A stretch of 17,376 nucleotides of DNA from Tritrichomonas foetus (taxonomy: Eukaryota > Parabasalia > Tritrichomonadida > Tritrichomonadidae): the NCBI GenBank assembly GCA_001839685.1, contig MLAK01001386.1, positions 1 to 17,376 on the forward strand, written 5' to 3'. Numbering within the stretch: position 1 is the stretch's first letter; every line of letters starts with the position of its first letter. The position numbers and the translations under genes were made by a program. Positions 1 through 8,993 of this stretch are shown one piece after another. The notes below the pieces were generated by a model that saw only the letters and a program-made list of their open reading frames with translations, was not told the origin of the DNA and ran no database searches.

Positions 1-46
1 TTTATGATTTCGTTGGTTTTCTCATTTGTGATCATTGATTTTTAAT

Positions 47-87
47 GTGTTGGGATTTTTTGAGCGAAGCGCAAAAAATCACAACAC
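47..87. repeat. 41-base near-perfect hairpin / inverted repeat
   Basis: The left arm reads GTGTTG, one mismatch, GATTTTTTG, one mismatch, GC. The right arm is its reverse complement (GC, mismatch, CAAAAAATC, mismatch, CAACAC), around a GAA loop. Seventeen pairs with two mismatches are far more than expected by chance. The core GAGCGAAGCGC is much GC-richer than its surroundings. It could be a small foldback element, a 3'-end structure of a gene to the left, or a dispersed intergenic repeat. The sequence alone does not decide between these. Confidence 0.75.
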
Positions 88-386
88 TATGTACTACTTT
101 ATTCTCAGAAAATAATGATTGTTAATAAAATAAAATTCCAAGTTTTCAGTTCTCGTTATGAAAATTGCAGAATACGATTTTCTGCTTAATTCCATAATTA
201 ACTAAAGCTATATTTTTTGAATTATTGAAGTGATTTACTTTTCCACCATCACTTATTATCATGAATACTCATCTAATAAAAACAATTATTAATTGAGAGA
301 ATTGAATAATATCAGAAAAAGTATAAATATTTATACTCATTTCTTTTTGATAGTTCAAAGAAGAAAGTCACTATTTTCTGGGATTA

Positions 387-581
387 ATGTCGAAAGTAAT
401 AATTATGGATACCAGAAACCGTAATTATTTATTCTTATTCAAAGATTTTTTTTGTCAAAATATTGAAAGAAAAATTATGATATTAGAATGGTCAGCCATA
501 CTCGTGTTTTCTTTATCGCAAAAAATGCTTTATAAAGAACATAAGGTTTTTGCCAATTATTTTGACAAAAATTATTTCTGA
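387..581 (+). CDS. Doubtful small ORF, 64 residues
   Basis: An ATG at 387 opens 64 codons. The product has hydrophobic and basic patches, no recognisable domain and no signal-peptide pattern. The one point in its favour is a TCACT motif (A at 370) placed 17 bases before the ATG. This matches the trichomonad initiator consensus TCA-Y-W at its usual distance. The motif is short and easily met by chance in AT-rich DNA, and the reading frame is not convincingly protein-like. It could equally be random open frame or a decayed gene. I do not recognise it. Confidence 0.15.
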   Translation: MSKVIIMDTRNRNYLFLFKDFFCQNIERKIMILEWSAILVFSLSQKMLYKEHKVFANYFDKNYF

Positions 582-861
582 GAAAACTAAGGAAATATAT
601 ATTTGAAATTTTTCAGGCTTGATGTCGAAATAATTGGTTTATAGATAAAAAATAAAACATATAGTGATAAACCCACTTCATTTTCTGACTGGGGGTTTAC
701 GAACGAATACAAGATTCTCACGGTAAAATTGGTCGCACTATAAAATTTTGAGAATGTCAATTCTGTTGAAGTTTCGCCAATAATTATTAATTCACTATAT
801 AAATTATCGCAAATTGATAATAAAATCTATTTTCCTGATCAACAAAGAAAGGAAGTTGACA

Positions 862-1023
862 ATGCCTAAGTCGACTGAAAAGAAAACCAACAATTGTCGT
901 ACCCATAAACAAGTCATCAAATCAAAAATGGTGCATGAGAAACGAATCCAGAATCGAAAAACAATATTACGAAACAATTTCAGATGCATATTTGACGAAA
1001 ATAACTATTTAAGTAACTATTGA
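862..1023 (+). CDS. Doubtful small basic ORF, 53 residues
   Basis: The ATG at 862 starts a 53-residue, Lys/Arg/Asn-rich frame ending in TGA at 1021-1023. An upstream in-frame extension to 814 would need a non-ATG start. The first 30 codons are less AT-rich than the flank, which is mildly coding-like. The composition (a basic stretch, two Cys, no hydrophobic core) does not suggest a folded domain, and no initiator motif sits just upstream. It may be a relic of a longer basic protein or chance. It lies tail-to-tail with the BEACH gene, 125 bases apart. No function is assigned. Confidence 0.2.
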   Translation: MPKSTEKKTNNCRTHKQVIKSKMVHEKRIQNRKTILRNNFRCIFDENNYLSNY

Positions 1024-1148
1024 GTAGTGAATGTTTTAAGATTTATGAAACAATCTAGCATGTTAAAAATAATTTAAGATTAAATAAAAAAATAATGGAG
1101 CGAGAAAAATAAATCAACGAATTAAAGTAAAAAATAATACACATAAAT

Positions 1149-4100
1149 TCATTTAATATCTTCTGCAATATATGGAACCAAAGCAATACTCCCATTTTCA
1201 GAAATAGCAATAATCAAATTTAACTGCTTCAAATAATCAATGGCCACAATTTCTTGATAACTTCTATGCAAAATCTTAGAAAGGCTCATGTAAAACACTT
1301 CAAATGCAATCATTTTTCCATTTTTGGTGAGAATCACAGCAAAATCAAAGCCATTTTCAGTTGACCAATTTACAATCCGATCAACAGAGAAATCAACCTG
1401 TGTTGTTCGGATTTCATCTCCGTTGATTGTAAATAGTGACATAAAGAATTGTTTTCTTCCATTCACATATTTTTCACTATTTACCAGAATGAATCCCCAA
1501 CTTGGCGTTATCGAAACGTGAATTGGAATATTTCCATCTGACAAATCGATTGATCGAATTGTTGCCCCATTATAAATAGAAGCAACAATTAAAGATCCAT
1601 CATCTGTTCCACTTACAGAAACACCAAAGTTCACACTTAATGCAGAACAAGTAATAGTTTTTCGATAAGTGGGAATTGAATATTTGAGTTCACCTTTATT
1701 ATAAATATTTGTACGAGAATCATCAAAACTTACACTGAACCAATCTTCTCCTTTTTCGCTATTTGAGATAGATTGTATCTTTTGATGACGACTGTTTACA
1801 CGTTTGGTAGTCATTGTATCTAAATTTGTAATATGAACATCAAGATCGGAATTAGAGAGATACATGATTACATTTTTATCAATTTCAATGAATTTTCTGC
1901 ATTCACTGAAAAATGATTCATGTTCGTAGCTTTTCAATGAAACTGACTGTTGAATTATAGAAACATCATTTTCGAATTCATGCCCAAATTCTAAATTAAT
2001 TGTTTCGATTTTCACATTTTTATTAACGAGTTTGTTTGGACTCATTATATATAAATTTGACGAAGATCCCGAATTTGATAATCGCAAATTAGATTGTGAA
2101 CCTGAAGATTTCAGCAAATTCACATTCAACAGCATTTTTATTTGGATTTTATTATTGTCAATTTCATGAAATGTTGCAAAAGAAACGCTTTTATTCAGAT
2201 CCTTGTAAATCGACTTACTTAGAATCGATTTCTTGGAAGGAAGCTCCATTCGTGCAGGATGTGGTGACTTGAAGAGTTGTGGTGGAATTTGGCCAACCTG
2301 CTCAATTATTGTTTCAATCTCTGCACGACGCATATCATTGCAGTCTTTATTCCTTTCCCAAACATCATCATACATTTCAGATTTATATAAATTATTTGAC
2401 TCTCGTGCTGCTTTTCCTTTTTGCTTCTCACCAAATAACAAATCAATCCAATTATTTAATTTACTTGAAACAAACTTCGATTCGAGCGCTTTTCGATTTG
2501 TATAAACAAAATCCATAGCACTTTTTGCCCAAGGTGGCAATTCAACATCGGAAATAGATACTTTTTTATCAATTAAACCTAAATCAAAGTTGTTTTGATT
2601 TTCTAGGAATTCATTATCATAAAAGAATTCTGGAATTAGCTCACGGTAATCATTCATTTGTGTCATTGCTGAATCATATGTCCTCAATATTGAAAAGAAT
2701 TGTCTTAAAGGAGTATCAAACCTGCCTCCTTGGATTTCAATGTGTTGTGATGTATAAGGTTCAACACGAACATTGAATAAAAAGACAGATAAAGGTGTTG
2801 ACACAAAACAACTATAAAGAAATTCATCCACGTCGAAATACCTTAAATCTTCGAGTCTTTGAACTAATTCATCAAGCCTTTCTTTGCCAAGAGCACCAAC
2901 AGGCTTATCAAGATCACGGTAATTGTTTTTATCGTTTAAATCAAGGTTTTCATCTTCATAATTTGTTATAATCCATGGCATAAATGGATATTGACTAGGA
3001 TCATTAAAAGAACGGCCACCAAAAACGTTTATATACATTAAATACTCAAAATTAGAGATTTCATGATTTAGCCATTTTTCTGTTAATTTGGTTTGTGAAA
3101 AGAATGAATCAAAACTACTTTGTTGAATATAAACTGCATTTTTAGGTGAATATGAAACAATTTTATTTGCGACAGCTGAACCTTTTAACCCTGGGAAATT
3201 AATAAACAATGTTTTTCCATTAACAAAGTAAATTTCAATAGCTGTTGGATATTGTTTCCGTTTTCTCCAAAATACATATTTTATGTCTTCAATTTTATAA
3301 ATTTTATTGGAAACTTTAATGAATTTCGAATTCATGGAGAAAGTTGATGGTTTTGTTGAATCAATTTTAATGATTTCGCACTCATGGGTGAAAATGAATG
3401 AATAATTATTTGTGTCTTCAGAAACAAGCATTTCTTTATTAATTGAAACTAAATCTTCTTCAATTGCTAAAGGATGTGAACTTTTTACAGGTTTTGGTGG
3501 TTCTTCTTCGAAATTTCCACTGTCTCTCATTTTTGAAGCAACTTCATGAATATCAAAATGACGATTTAATTTGGTTTTCCATGGACACATAAACGTGTTA
3601 ATCGAGAAATCTCTTTTAAAGTGTTTCTTATTTAATTCAGCATGTGAAATTGAAGCTTGCGAATTAGATGAATTGTTGTATTTGTCGGTGATATATGAAA
3701 GGTCCCAAGGAGCATGGTCACTTGTCATATGAGACCATAAAAACCTCCAATTTTTGGACGATTCTTCAATCTGATTAATAATTGATTGATTGGTGTTTTC
3801 GAGTTTGGAATTACCGAAATTCTTTAGAATTCTTGGTGAATAAGTAAATAATCTTTTCGATTTATCAAGATTTAGTAAAGAATAATGTCTAATTTTCTTA
3901 ATTAATGCATATGGAAGAGCAACTAAATCTCTATTTAATAAAAGATCTATTTCATTTGGTGTTAACAAATTATTTCCTTCATTAGAAATATTTATACTTT
4001 CATTAATATTACTATAGTGCCGAAGGAAGTGAGATAAGACTGCTCGAAACTTTTGATGTGTTTGAATCATTAATTTATTATATAGCATTAAAGTACGTTC

Positions 4101-7100
4101 AGCTAATTCTTTATCAACCCATTTACCATCATTAGAAAAGCGTAAACCAAAAATAAAAGTGAATTCTAAGAAGTTTGAATCTAATAATTTTTGCTCAATA
4201 TCAAAAGTTTTTTCTCTTATTTCATTTAAATCATTTAATTCATAAGAGCTAAGCCAATTCTTCTCTTTGATGAAAGCATACCACTGTTCTGATACATTTG
4301 AAGCAGAAAATGGAATTGAATGAAATTCAACTGGTTTATAGTCTTCATTATCATTGATTTTACTTTTATTTAGATTATATAAATTAATTAATGCATCATT
4401 ATGGAATTTTTTCTTCCTAAATAGTATAAAAAATGTGACTAATTCAATGAATTCCAAATAGTTATATTTGCCGGTTTCGCATAATTCTAAAATTATTAAT
4501 AAAAATTTTCCTTTCCATTCATCATTCTTAAAATTAAAAACTTCACAGACTCTATCAATCATGCAATAAATTCCATACCACTCTCTATCGCAGCATTTAG
4601 CAAGGAATGAAAAGATTTTAGAATTATTACTAACAATTGCACCATAAACTGCCCAAATTGCCCAGTTTGGTGAACAGCAAAGCTCATCAGTTGGTTCAAT
4701 CTTTTCAAAAAGATAATTGAAAGTTTTATATTCGTAATCATTATTATTTCTGTCCTTTAGAAGGGTAAAGTAACTACAAATTGGGAAAAGCTCAGGCATG
4801 TCATGTTGAATCAAAATGGAAATTTTATTTAGAATTGGATCAGATAATTGTGAATATTTTAATTGTTCAAAATAGATAACCATTAATTCATCAAATGCAT
4901 AATCACTGATTAAATTTGCACGTGCAAATTCTCGAATTAAAGTTAATGTTGTTGGTACAATAAGTGGATCATCAGTTATTAATAAATGATGAATTCCAAT
5001 ATATGCTTCCGTTTTCAGCATAAAATGTTTTAATCCTGGTGTAGATTCATCAGCAAGGGTAGTAAAGAAGAGAAGTAAATCATGAACTTGTTGAACATCA
5101 TGACAAGATATACAATGACTCATTAAAACCGCATAATCATAAACATCCATTAAAGGTTTATATTGATTTGTTAAGATTTCCATTATATTACTTCGAATTG
5201 CACCAATTTTATCACTATTTGCAGTTTGATGTTTGATGAATTCGGTTTCTATTGGCTCATAAAATAAATACATACGCATAAAGCCAAGTAAATCAATAAA
5301 TGAAATTAGTTCTTGAGAAATGAATTCAAAACCAGCAAATAAAATTGTTTTCCAATGATTTGTAATTTGATGAAATTCCATCGATCGAGTCCATAAATCA
5401 AAATTTATTAAAATATCTTCAATCAAATCATTTCTCAATGGAACATGAGCAATTTCTCCGCATAAGTTAAAGAATTTCATGTAAAAATCAAAAGTGAGTC
5501 CTTTAAATTGAGTAGATATTAATAGATGAGTAATTACAGCGAACCCTTTAATTTCTTGGAAATACTTTTGTTGAGATTCGTCAATGAGTAACGAATTTCG
5601 CAAAACACTGAAAATTTGGGTGAGTCTTTCCCTATCATCATCTAATTGAGCAAAAAGTGGTAATATTAATTCAATTTTACAAATTTGTAAGAAAATTTCT
5701 GCAAAGTTTTCGATTTCTGCAGTTTTCAGAAACGTTGCACGAACATCAGAAATCTTCGACGGAGTGTAGTATTCAATAGTTTGCATCCTTTCAGGCTCAG
5801 AAATGTTTCTTGGACCTGATTCAACAAAATATCTAATATTTAATTTATTTAAATTCTTAAAAAATCCAAAGTTTCCAAACCGTCCATTCATACATTCATA
5901 ACCGCCGATTTTATATCTTTTTAGATGTGGAGATTCCCATTCAAAATCTAGTATTTTTACAACGTTCATATTTAAATAAGCTGTAATATTTTTATTATTG
6001 AATGTTAGAGCAAAGAAAAACCACTTCTTCATTGGAATCTCAAAAATTGTTGTTGAATTTACAATTAATTGTTTATTTTTTATGCATACTACAATTTCAC
6101 AATCATTAAAATTAAACATTGTAATTGGACTTTTATCATTTTCAATAAATAACCACATAGCAAATGAAAAAGGTCCTACAATTTCATCTTTAAATTCATT
6201 TTCAATAATAACACTGAAAGGAAGGATTGCGATTGGAATTGAATAATTCAAAACTATTAATTTATTTAAGAAATATAAATAATTTGTATAGTCCTTCAAA
6301 AGAGATATGAAATTCTGAACAACAATCGGTGATGAAATTACAATTGCGATTGGTTCAAGAAGAGAAAGTCGAGCATTTACTTCTTCTTCAGTTAATTTTA
6401 AAGTTCGAAGTTCATCAACAATAAATGAATCGATTTCAGCCTCACGAAGGGCAATTGAATTGACAGAATTGATTTGACACAATTCTGAGAAATAATGAAT
6501 GATTTTATGATAATTATCATTATTCCAGAAGCAGTAAATCATCAACTTAGCTAGAAGTGGTTGAATAATGATATCATCCATGACCATCGAATTTTTGATC
6601 AAATTAAATAATCGATCATCACATTCAATCAATTTTTTAGAAACAATTAAGTTCTTAATTAATAAAATTAAATCGATTGTTAAAAAGCGACTTCCAATAA
6701 ACTCAATAAATCTGAAAATTAGCTCAAAATATTGGAATTTATCAGCTGTATCATCATCGAATTCAATAGCATCACAAAATTGAGGAATAATAAAAGAAAA
6801 TTTACTAGCCAACAAGCAATTATTTGTAAAAACATCAAATAAAAATTTGAACACTTTTGTTGTCAAGATTTTACCATTTTCGGTTTTGAATTGGGCCATA
6901 CATTGCTCAAAGAAATGATAGAATGATTGAATAAAACTGTCATATAAATCTCCTTCATTAACATGTTCAATTAAAAAGTTTTTAATTTCACAGAAAATAT
7001 AATCTTGTAAATTTGGTTCAAAAAGAAGTGCAAATAAGAATGATAAAAACACAGAATCCTCGAAAAACAATTGTGCAATATCATCAAATGAAAGTAGGCG

Positions 7101-8819
7101 TGATAATAATCTAAACAATGAAAATCTTCCTTTATCTAAATCTGGATCATATCCATTATTTGAATTTTGGCAAAAACTGCACAAAGCGATACATAAAGTT
7201 CGAAGGATTCGTTTAGATTCTGCAATGATTTGTAAAAAGAGTTGGAAATTATGTGGCTGTAATAACCTTTCGCACACTTCTGCTGTCATTAAAGGAGAAG
7301 TGATCACTTTCATTCTTAAAAAGTCATCAACTGACATTGCTGACTGATTTAAAATCAAGTTCAATGAAAAATGACGCAAAGTATTCAGTCCCTTGAATGT
7401 TTCATCGGAATTGAAAATCAAATATTCAGGTGAAAAAATAGAAGATTTGATGATAATTTGTGTTAAATCAACCAGGTGTTTTGCTTTTTCATTAATCTGG
7501 CAGAAAACCAAATAAGCAGAAATTTTTCCAATTGTTGTTTCATTAACCGAATTATCAGTCATTGTTGTTTCAGTGTTTTGTGTTTCATCTTGTAAATTTA
7601 AGCTTGTCTCTCCTATGTTAATAATTTTTGAGAATTCTTGGACAAATTGAGCTAAAATATCCTCGTCATCGCCGATTGCTTTGGAGATGAGTGAACAATA
7701 AGTGGCAACATTTGAATCACAAATACAATTGAATGAAGCTGATGGAAATGTTACCACATTTTCTGAAATATCAAAACCGTTCGGAAATGATATTATTTTA
7801 TTATTAAAGCAATAATTGCTTTCAATTGTGGTGGTGAATTTATATGGTTTGATGGTTTCTTTTTTGGTGGGTAGTTTGAAAGAAGCGTTTGGTGTATTTT
7901 CAATATATTTCATTATATTTTGAGGAAAAGAGAGAATTGGTTTAATTTTTAATTCTCTTGGTAAAAATTGTGCAAGGTTTGCGAAAAATGTCAATCCAAT
8001 CAATTCAAATTTCTCTACAATGAATTTTTCAATAATTAGATAAAAATTCTTTGCGACTTGAGTCGTGATTTGAGAAGATCGGTCAATTAAAATTAAATTT
8101 ACCAAATTCATCATTTGAATTGCATTTGCTGAGAAATCTTCGCTTTTTGGATTTGTCTGATTGTCAGAATTTTGGACAAATTTAGAGAAGTGAAGAGGTA
8201 GAAATTGATAAGCATATTCAGGAAGTGAGATTTTATCATCTTTCAAGAAAATATTCTCAATCAGAGAGTAAACATGTTGAAAGTGCTCTTCTGCTTTATT
8301 TTCAATACTAACATAATATGCTACAAAGAAACACTCCATATTTAATGGATTACTATTATAAATCAAAAGTGACCTCATCACCAATAAAATATTGGAATCA
8401 TCACCCTGCGTCACAAACCCTTGAATCCAACTCAGAAAATTGTAAATTATAAACGTATTATAGAATCCGGCCAGTTTAGGAGATATTAAATTTTTGCGTG
8501 ATATGAGAAACTGAATTGCTTCTTCAGAAAACTGAAAATTAAATGGATACTCCATGAAAAAGTTTTTGGCGGTTTTGCAGCGGCGTAGAAATTCTTTCCT
8601 TTGAATTAAATCGATAATCGAAAAAGAAGGAAGCATAAAACTACTGATAAGTGGAGAAAATCCATCTTCATTCGAAAGTTCAGTTATCGGACTGGGATTT
8701 CGAAGCGAGATTATGCTTCCAATCGTTTGGAGGAGACTGGAATCAAAATCGTAATCCATTATTGTAAACTTTTTGAAATAGTCCTTTAACTTTTTGATTA
8801 TATTGTCAAAAGATAACAT
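1149..8819 (-). CDS. Giant BEACH domain protein with ConA-like, PH-like and WD40 regions
   Basis: This is a 2556-residue cytosolic scaffold of the BEACH family (LYST, neurobeachin/LRBA, WDFY3, Dictyostelium Lvs), which acts in vesicle trafficking and lysosome or autophagosome biology. Residues ~1-860 and ~990-1780 look helical and armadillo-like. Residues ~870-980 resemble the concanavalin-like domain of neurobeachin relatives (GPFSFAMWLF at the start). A PH-like domain follows at ~1795-1895. The BEACH domain at ~1905-2150 is unmistakable: EKWLNHEISNFEYLM, SQYPFMPWI, YRDLDKPVGAL, ELIPEFFYDNEFL, VELPPWAKSAMDFV and WIDLLFGEKQKG. The tail, ~2270-2556, has WD40-like strands. The usual YGSHYS-type motif is replaced by YSCFVS (~2001). 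There is no FYVE domain. The ATG at 8819 is preferred because a possible initiator (TCACG, A at 8834) lies 15 bases upstream. The frame is open throughout and ends in TGA. The family is certain; the cellular role is inferred. Confidence 0.96.
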   Translation of the reverse strand: MLSFDNIIKKLKDYFKKFTIMDYDFDSSLLQTIGSIISLRNPSPITELSNEDGFSPLISSFMLPSFSIIDLIQRKEFLRRCKTAKNFFMEYPFNFQFSEEAIQFLISRKNLISPKLAGFYNTFIIYNFLSWIQGFVTQGDDSNILLVMRSLLIYNSNPLNMECFFVAYYVSIENKAEEHFQHVYSLIENIFLKDDKISLPEYAYQFLPLHFSKFVQNSDNQTNPKSEDFSANAIQMMNLVNLILIDRSSQITTQVAKNFYLIIEKFIVEKFELIGLTFFANLAQFLPRELKIKPILSFPQNIMKYIENTPNASFKLPTKKETIKPYKFTTTIESNYCFNNKIISFPNGFDISENVVTFPSASFNCICDSNVATYCSLISKAIGDDEDILAQFVQEFSKIINIGETSLNLQDETQNTETTMTDNSVNETTIGKISAYLVFCQINEKAKHLVDLTQIIIKSSIFSPEYLIFNSDETFKGLNTLRHFSLNLILNQSAMSVDDFLRMKVITSPLMTAEVCERLLQPHNFQLFLQIIAESKRILRTLCIALCSFCQNSNNGYDPDLDKGRFSLFRLLSRLLSFDDIAQLFFEDSVFLSFLFALLFEPNLQDYIFCEIKNFLIEHVNEGDLYDSFIQSFYHFFEQCMAQFKTENGKILTTKVFKFLFDVFTNNCLLASKFSFIIPQFCDAIEFDDDTADKFQYFELIFRFIEFIGSRFLTIDLILLIKNLIVSKKLIECDDRLFNLIKNSMVMDDIIIQPLLAKLMIYCFWNNDNYHKIIHYFSELCQINSVNSIALREAEIDSFIVDELRTLKLTEEEVNARLSLLEPIAIVISSPIVVQNFISLLKDYTNYLYFLNKLIVLNYSIPIAILPFSVIIENEFKDEIVGPFSFAMWLFIENDKSPITMFNFNDCEIVVCIKNKQLIVNSTTIFEIPMKKWFFFALTFNNKNITAYLNMNVVKILDFEWESPHLKRYKIGGYECMNGRFGNFGFFKNLNKLNIRYFVESGPRNISEPERMQTIEYYTPSKISDVRATFLKTAEIENFAEIFLQICKIELILPLFAQLDDDRERLTQIFSVLRNSLLIDESQQKYFQEIKGFAVITHLLISTQFKGLTFDFYMKFFNLCGEIAHVPLRNDLIEDILINFDLWTRSMEFHQITNHWKTILFAGFEFISQELISFIDLLGFMRMYLFYEPIETEFIKHQTANSDKIGAIRSNIMEILTNQYKPLMDVYDYAVLMSHCISCHDVQQVHDLLLFFTTLADESTPGLKHFMLKTEAYIGIHHLLITDDPLIVPTTLTLIREFARANLISDYAFDELMVIYFEQLKYSQLSDPILNKISILIQHDMPELFPICSYFTLLKDRNNNDYEYKTFNYLFEKIEPTDELCCSPNWAIWAVYGAIVSNNSKIFSFLAKCCDREWYGIYCMIDRVCEVFNFKNDEWKGKFLLIILELCETGKYNYLEFIELVTFFILFRKKKFHNDALINLYNLNKSKINDNEDYKPVEFHSIPFSASNVSEQWYAFIKEKNWLSSYELNDLNEIREKTFDIEQKLLDSNFLEFTFIFGLRFSNDGKWVDKELAERTLMLYNKLMIQTHQKFRAVLSHFLRHYSNINESINISNEGNNLLTPNEIDLLLNRDLVALPYALIKKIRHYSLLNLDKSKRLFTYSPRILKNFGNSKLENTNQSIINQIEESSKNWRFLWSHMTSDHAPWDLSYITDKYNNSSNSQASISHAELNKKHFKRDFSINTFMCPWKTKLNRHFDIHEVASKMRDSGNFEEEPPKPVKSSHPLAIEEDLVSINKEMLVSEDTNNYSFIFTHECEIIKIDSTKPSTFSMNSKFIKVSNKIYKIEDIKYVFWRKRKQYPTAIEIYFVNGKTLFINFPGLKGSAVANKIVSYSPKNAVYIQQSSFDSFFSQTKLTEKWLNHEISNFEYLMYINVFGGRSFNDPSQYPFMPWIITNYEDENLDLNDKNNYRDLDKPVGALGKERLDELVQRLEDLRYFDVDEFLYSCFVSTPLSVFLFNVRVEPYTSQHIEIQGGRFDTPLRQFFSILRTYDSAMTQMNDYRELIPEFFYDNEFLENQNNFDLGLIDKKVSISDVELPPWAKSAMDFVYTNRKALESKFVSSKLNNWIDLLFGEKQKGKAARESNNLYKSEMYDDVWERNKDCNDMRRAEIETIIEQVGQIPPQLFKSPHPARMELPSKKSILSKSIYKDLNKSVSFATFHEIDNNKIQIKMLLNVNLLKSSGSQSNLRLSNSGSSSNLYIMSPNKLVNKNVKIETINLEFGHEFENDVSIIQQSVSLKSYEHESFFSECRKFIEIDKNVIMYLSNSDLDVHITNLDTMTTKRVNSRHQKIQSISNSEKGEDWFSVSFDDSRTNIYNKGELKYSIPTYRKTITCSALSVNFGVSVSGTDDGSLIVASIYNGATIRSIDLSDGNIPIHVSITPSWGFILVNSEKYVNGRKQFFMSLFTINGDEIRTTQVDFSVDRIVNWSTENGFDFAVILTKNGKMIAFEVFYMSLSKILHRSYQEIVAIDYLKQLNLIIAISENGSIALVPYIAEDIK

Positions 8820-8993
8820 AATTTAGAATATCGTGAAAAATAAAAGTTTTGTGGGATTAAACAACAACAAAAGTTCAGCATTGTTATTAAATGATATAAA
8901 TAATGAAATGTATCATATAATATCTAGAAAAAAAAAAAGTAATGTCGAATTTCAAACAATTTATATAAAAACAATTTTTTTGTGATAGCTTAA
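8820..8993 (-). promoter_or_regulatory. Short intergenic region: BEACH gene promoter and cyclase-like gene 3' end
   Basis: The 174 bases hold the promoter of the BEACH gene and the 3' untranslated region of the upstream cyclase-like gene, both on the minus strand. A TCACG motif (minus strand, A at 8834) sits 15 bases before the BEACH ATG and matches the trichomonad initiator TCA-Y-W at four of five positions. A UAAA motif (minus strand, 8960-8963) about 31 bases past the TAA stop of the cyclase-like gene is a plausible polyadenylation signal. An A-run at 8929-8938 reads as oligo-T on the transcribed strand. Confidence 0.45.

Larger units (their letters stand above)
1..1148. other. Gene-poor AT-rich left flank
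   Basis: This stretch lies beyond the 3' end of the BEACH gene. It is AT-rich, has stops in all frames, and shows no long ORF, tRNA-like cloverleaf or tandem repeat. The only strong structure is the hairpin at 47-87. Two small ORFs (387-581 and 862-1023) are listed separately with low confidence. A weaker 7-base inverted pair (TAAACCC at 668-674, GGGTTTA at 693-699) is probably chance. Confidence 0.6.

Noticed and set aside
384..630. Repeated ATGTCGAA words near 387 and 621, and again near 8942
   Set aside because: Eight-base similarity with no extended match; too short to call a repeat.
668..699. TAAACCC...GGGTTTA inverted pair, looking telomere-like
   Set aside because: Only one 7-base copy on each side with an 18-base loop and no tandem array; best explained by chance.
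1149..8819. Open frames on the plus strand and other minus frames inside the BEACH gene (for example 2233-2505, 2279-2518, 5998-6246, 6568-6783, 4559-4741)
   Set aside because: They lie wholly inside a clear protein-coding frame, show no domain or initiator, and arise from AT-rich antisense composition.
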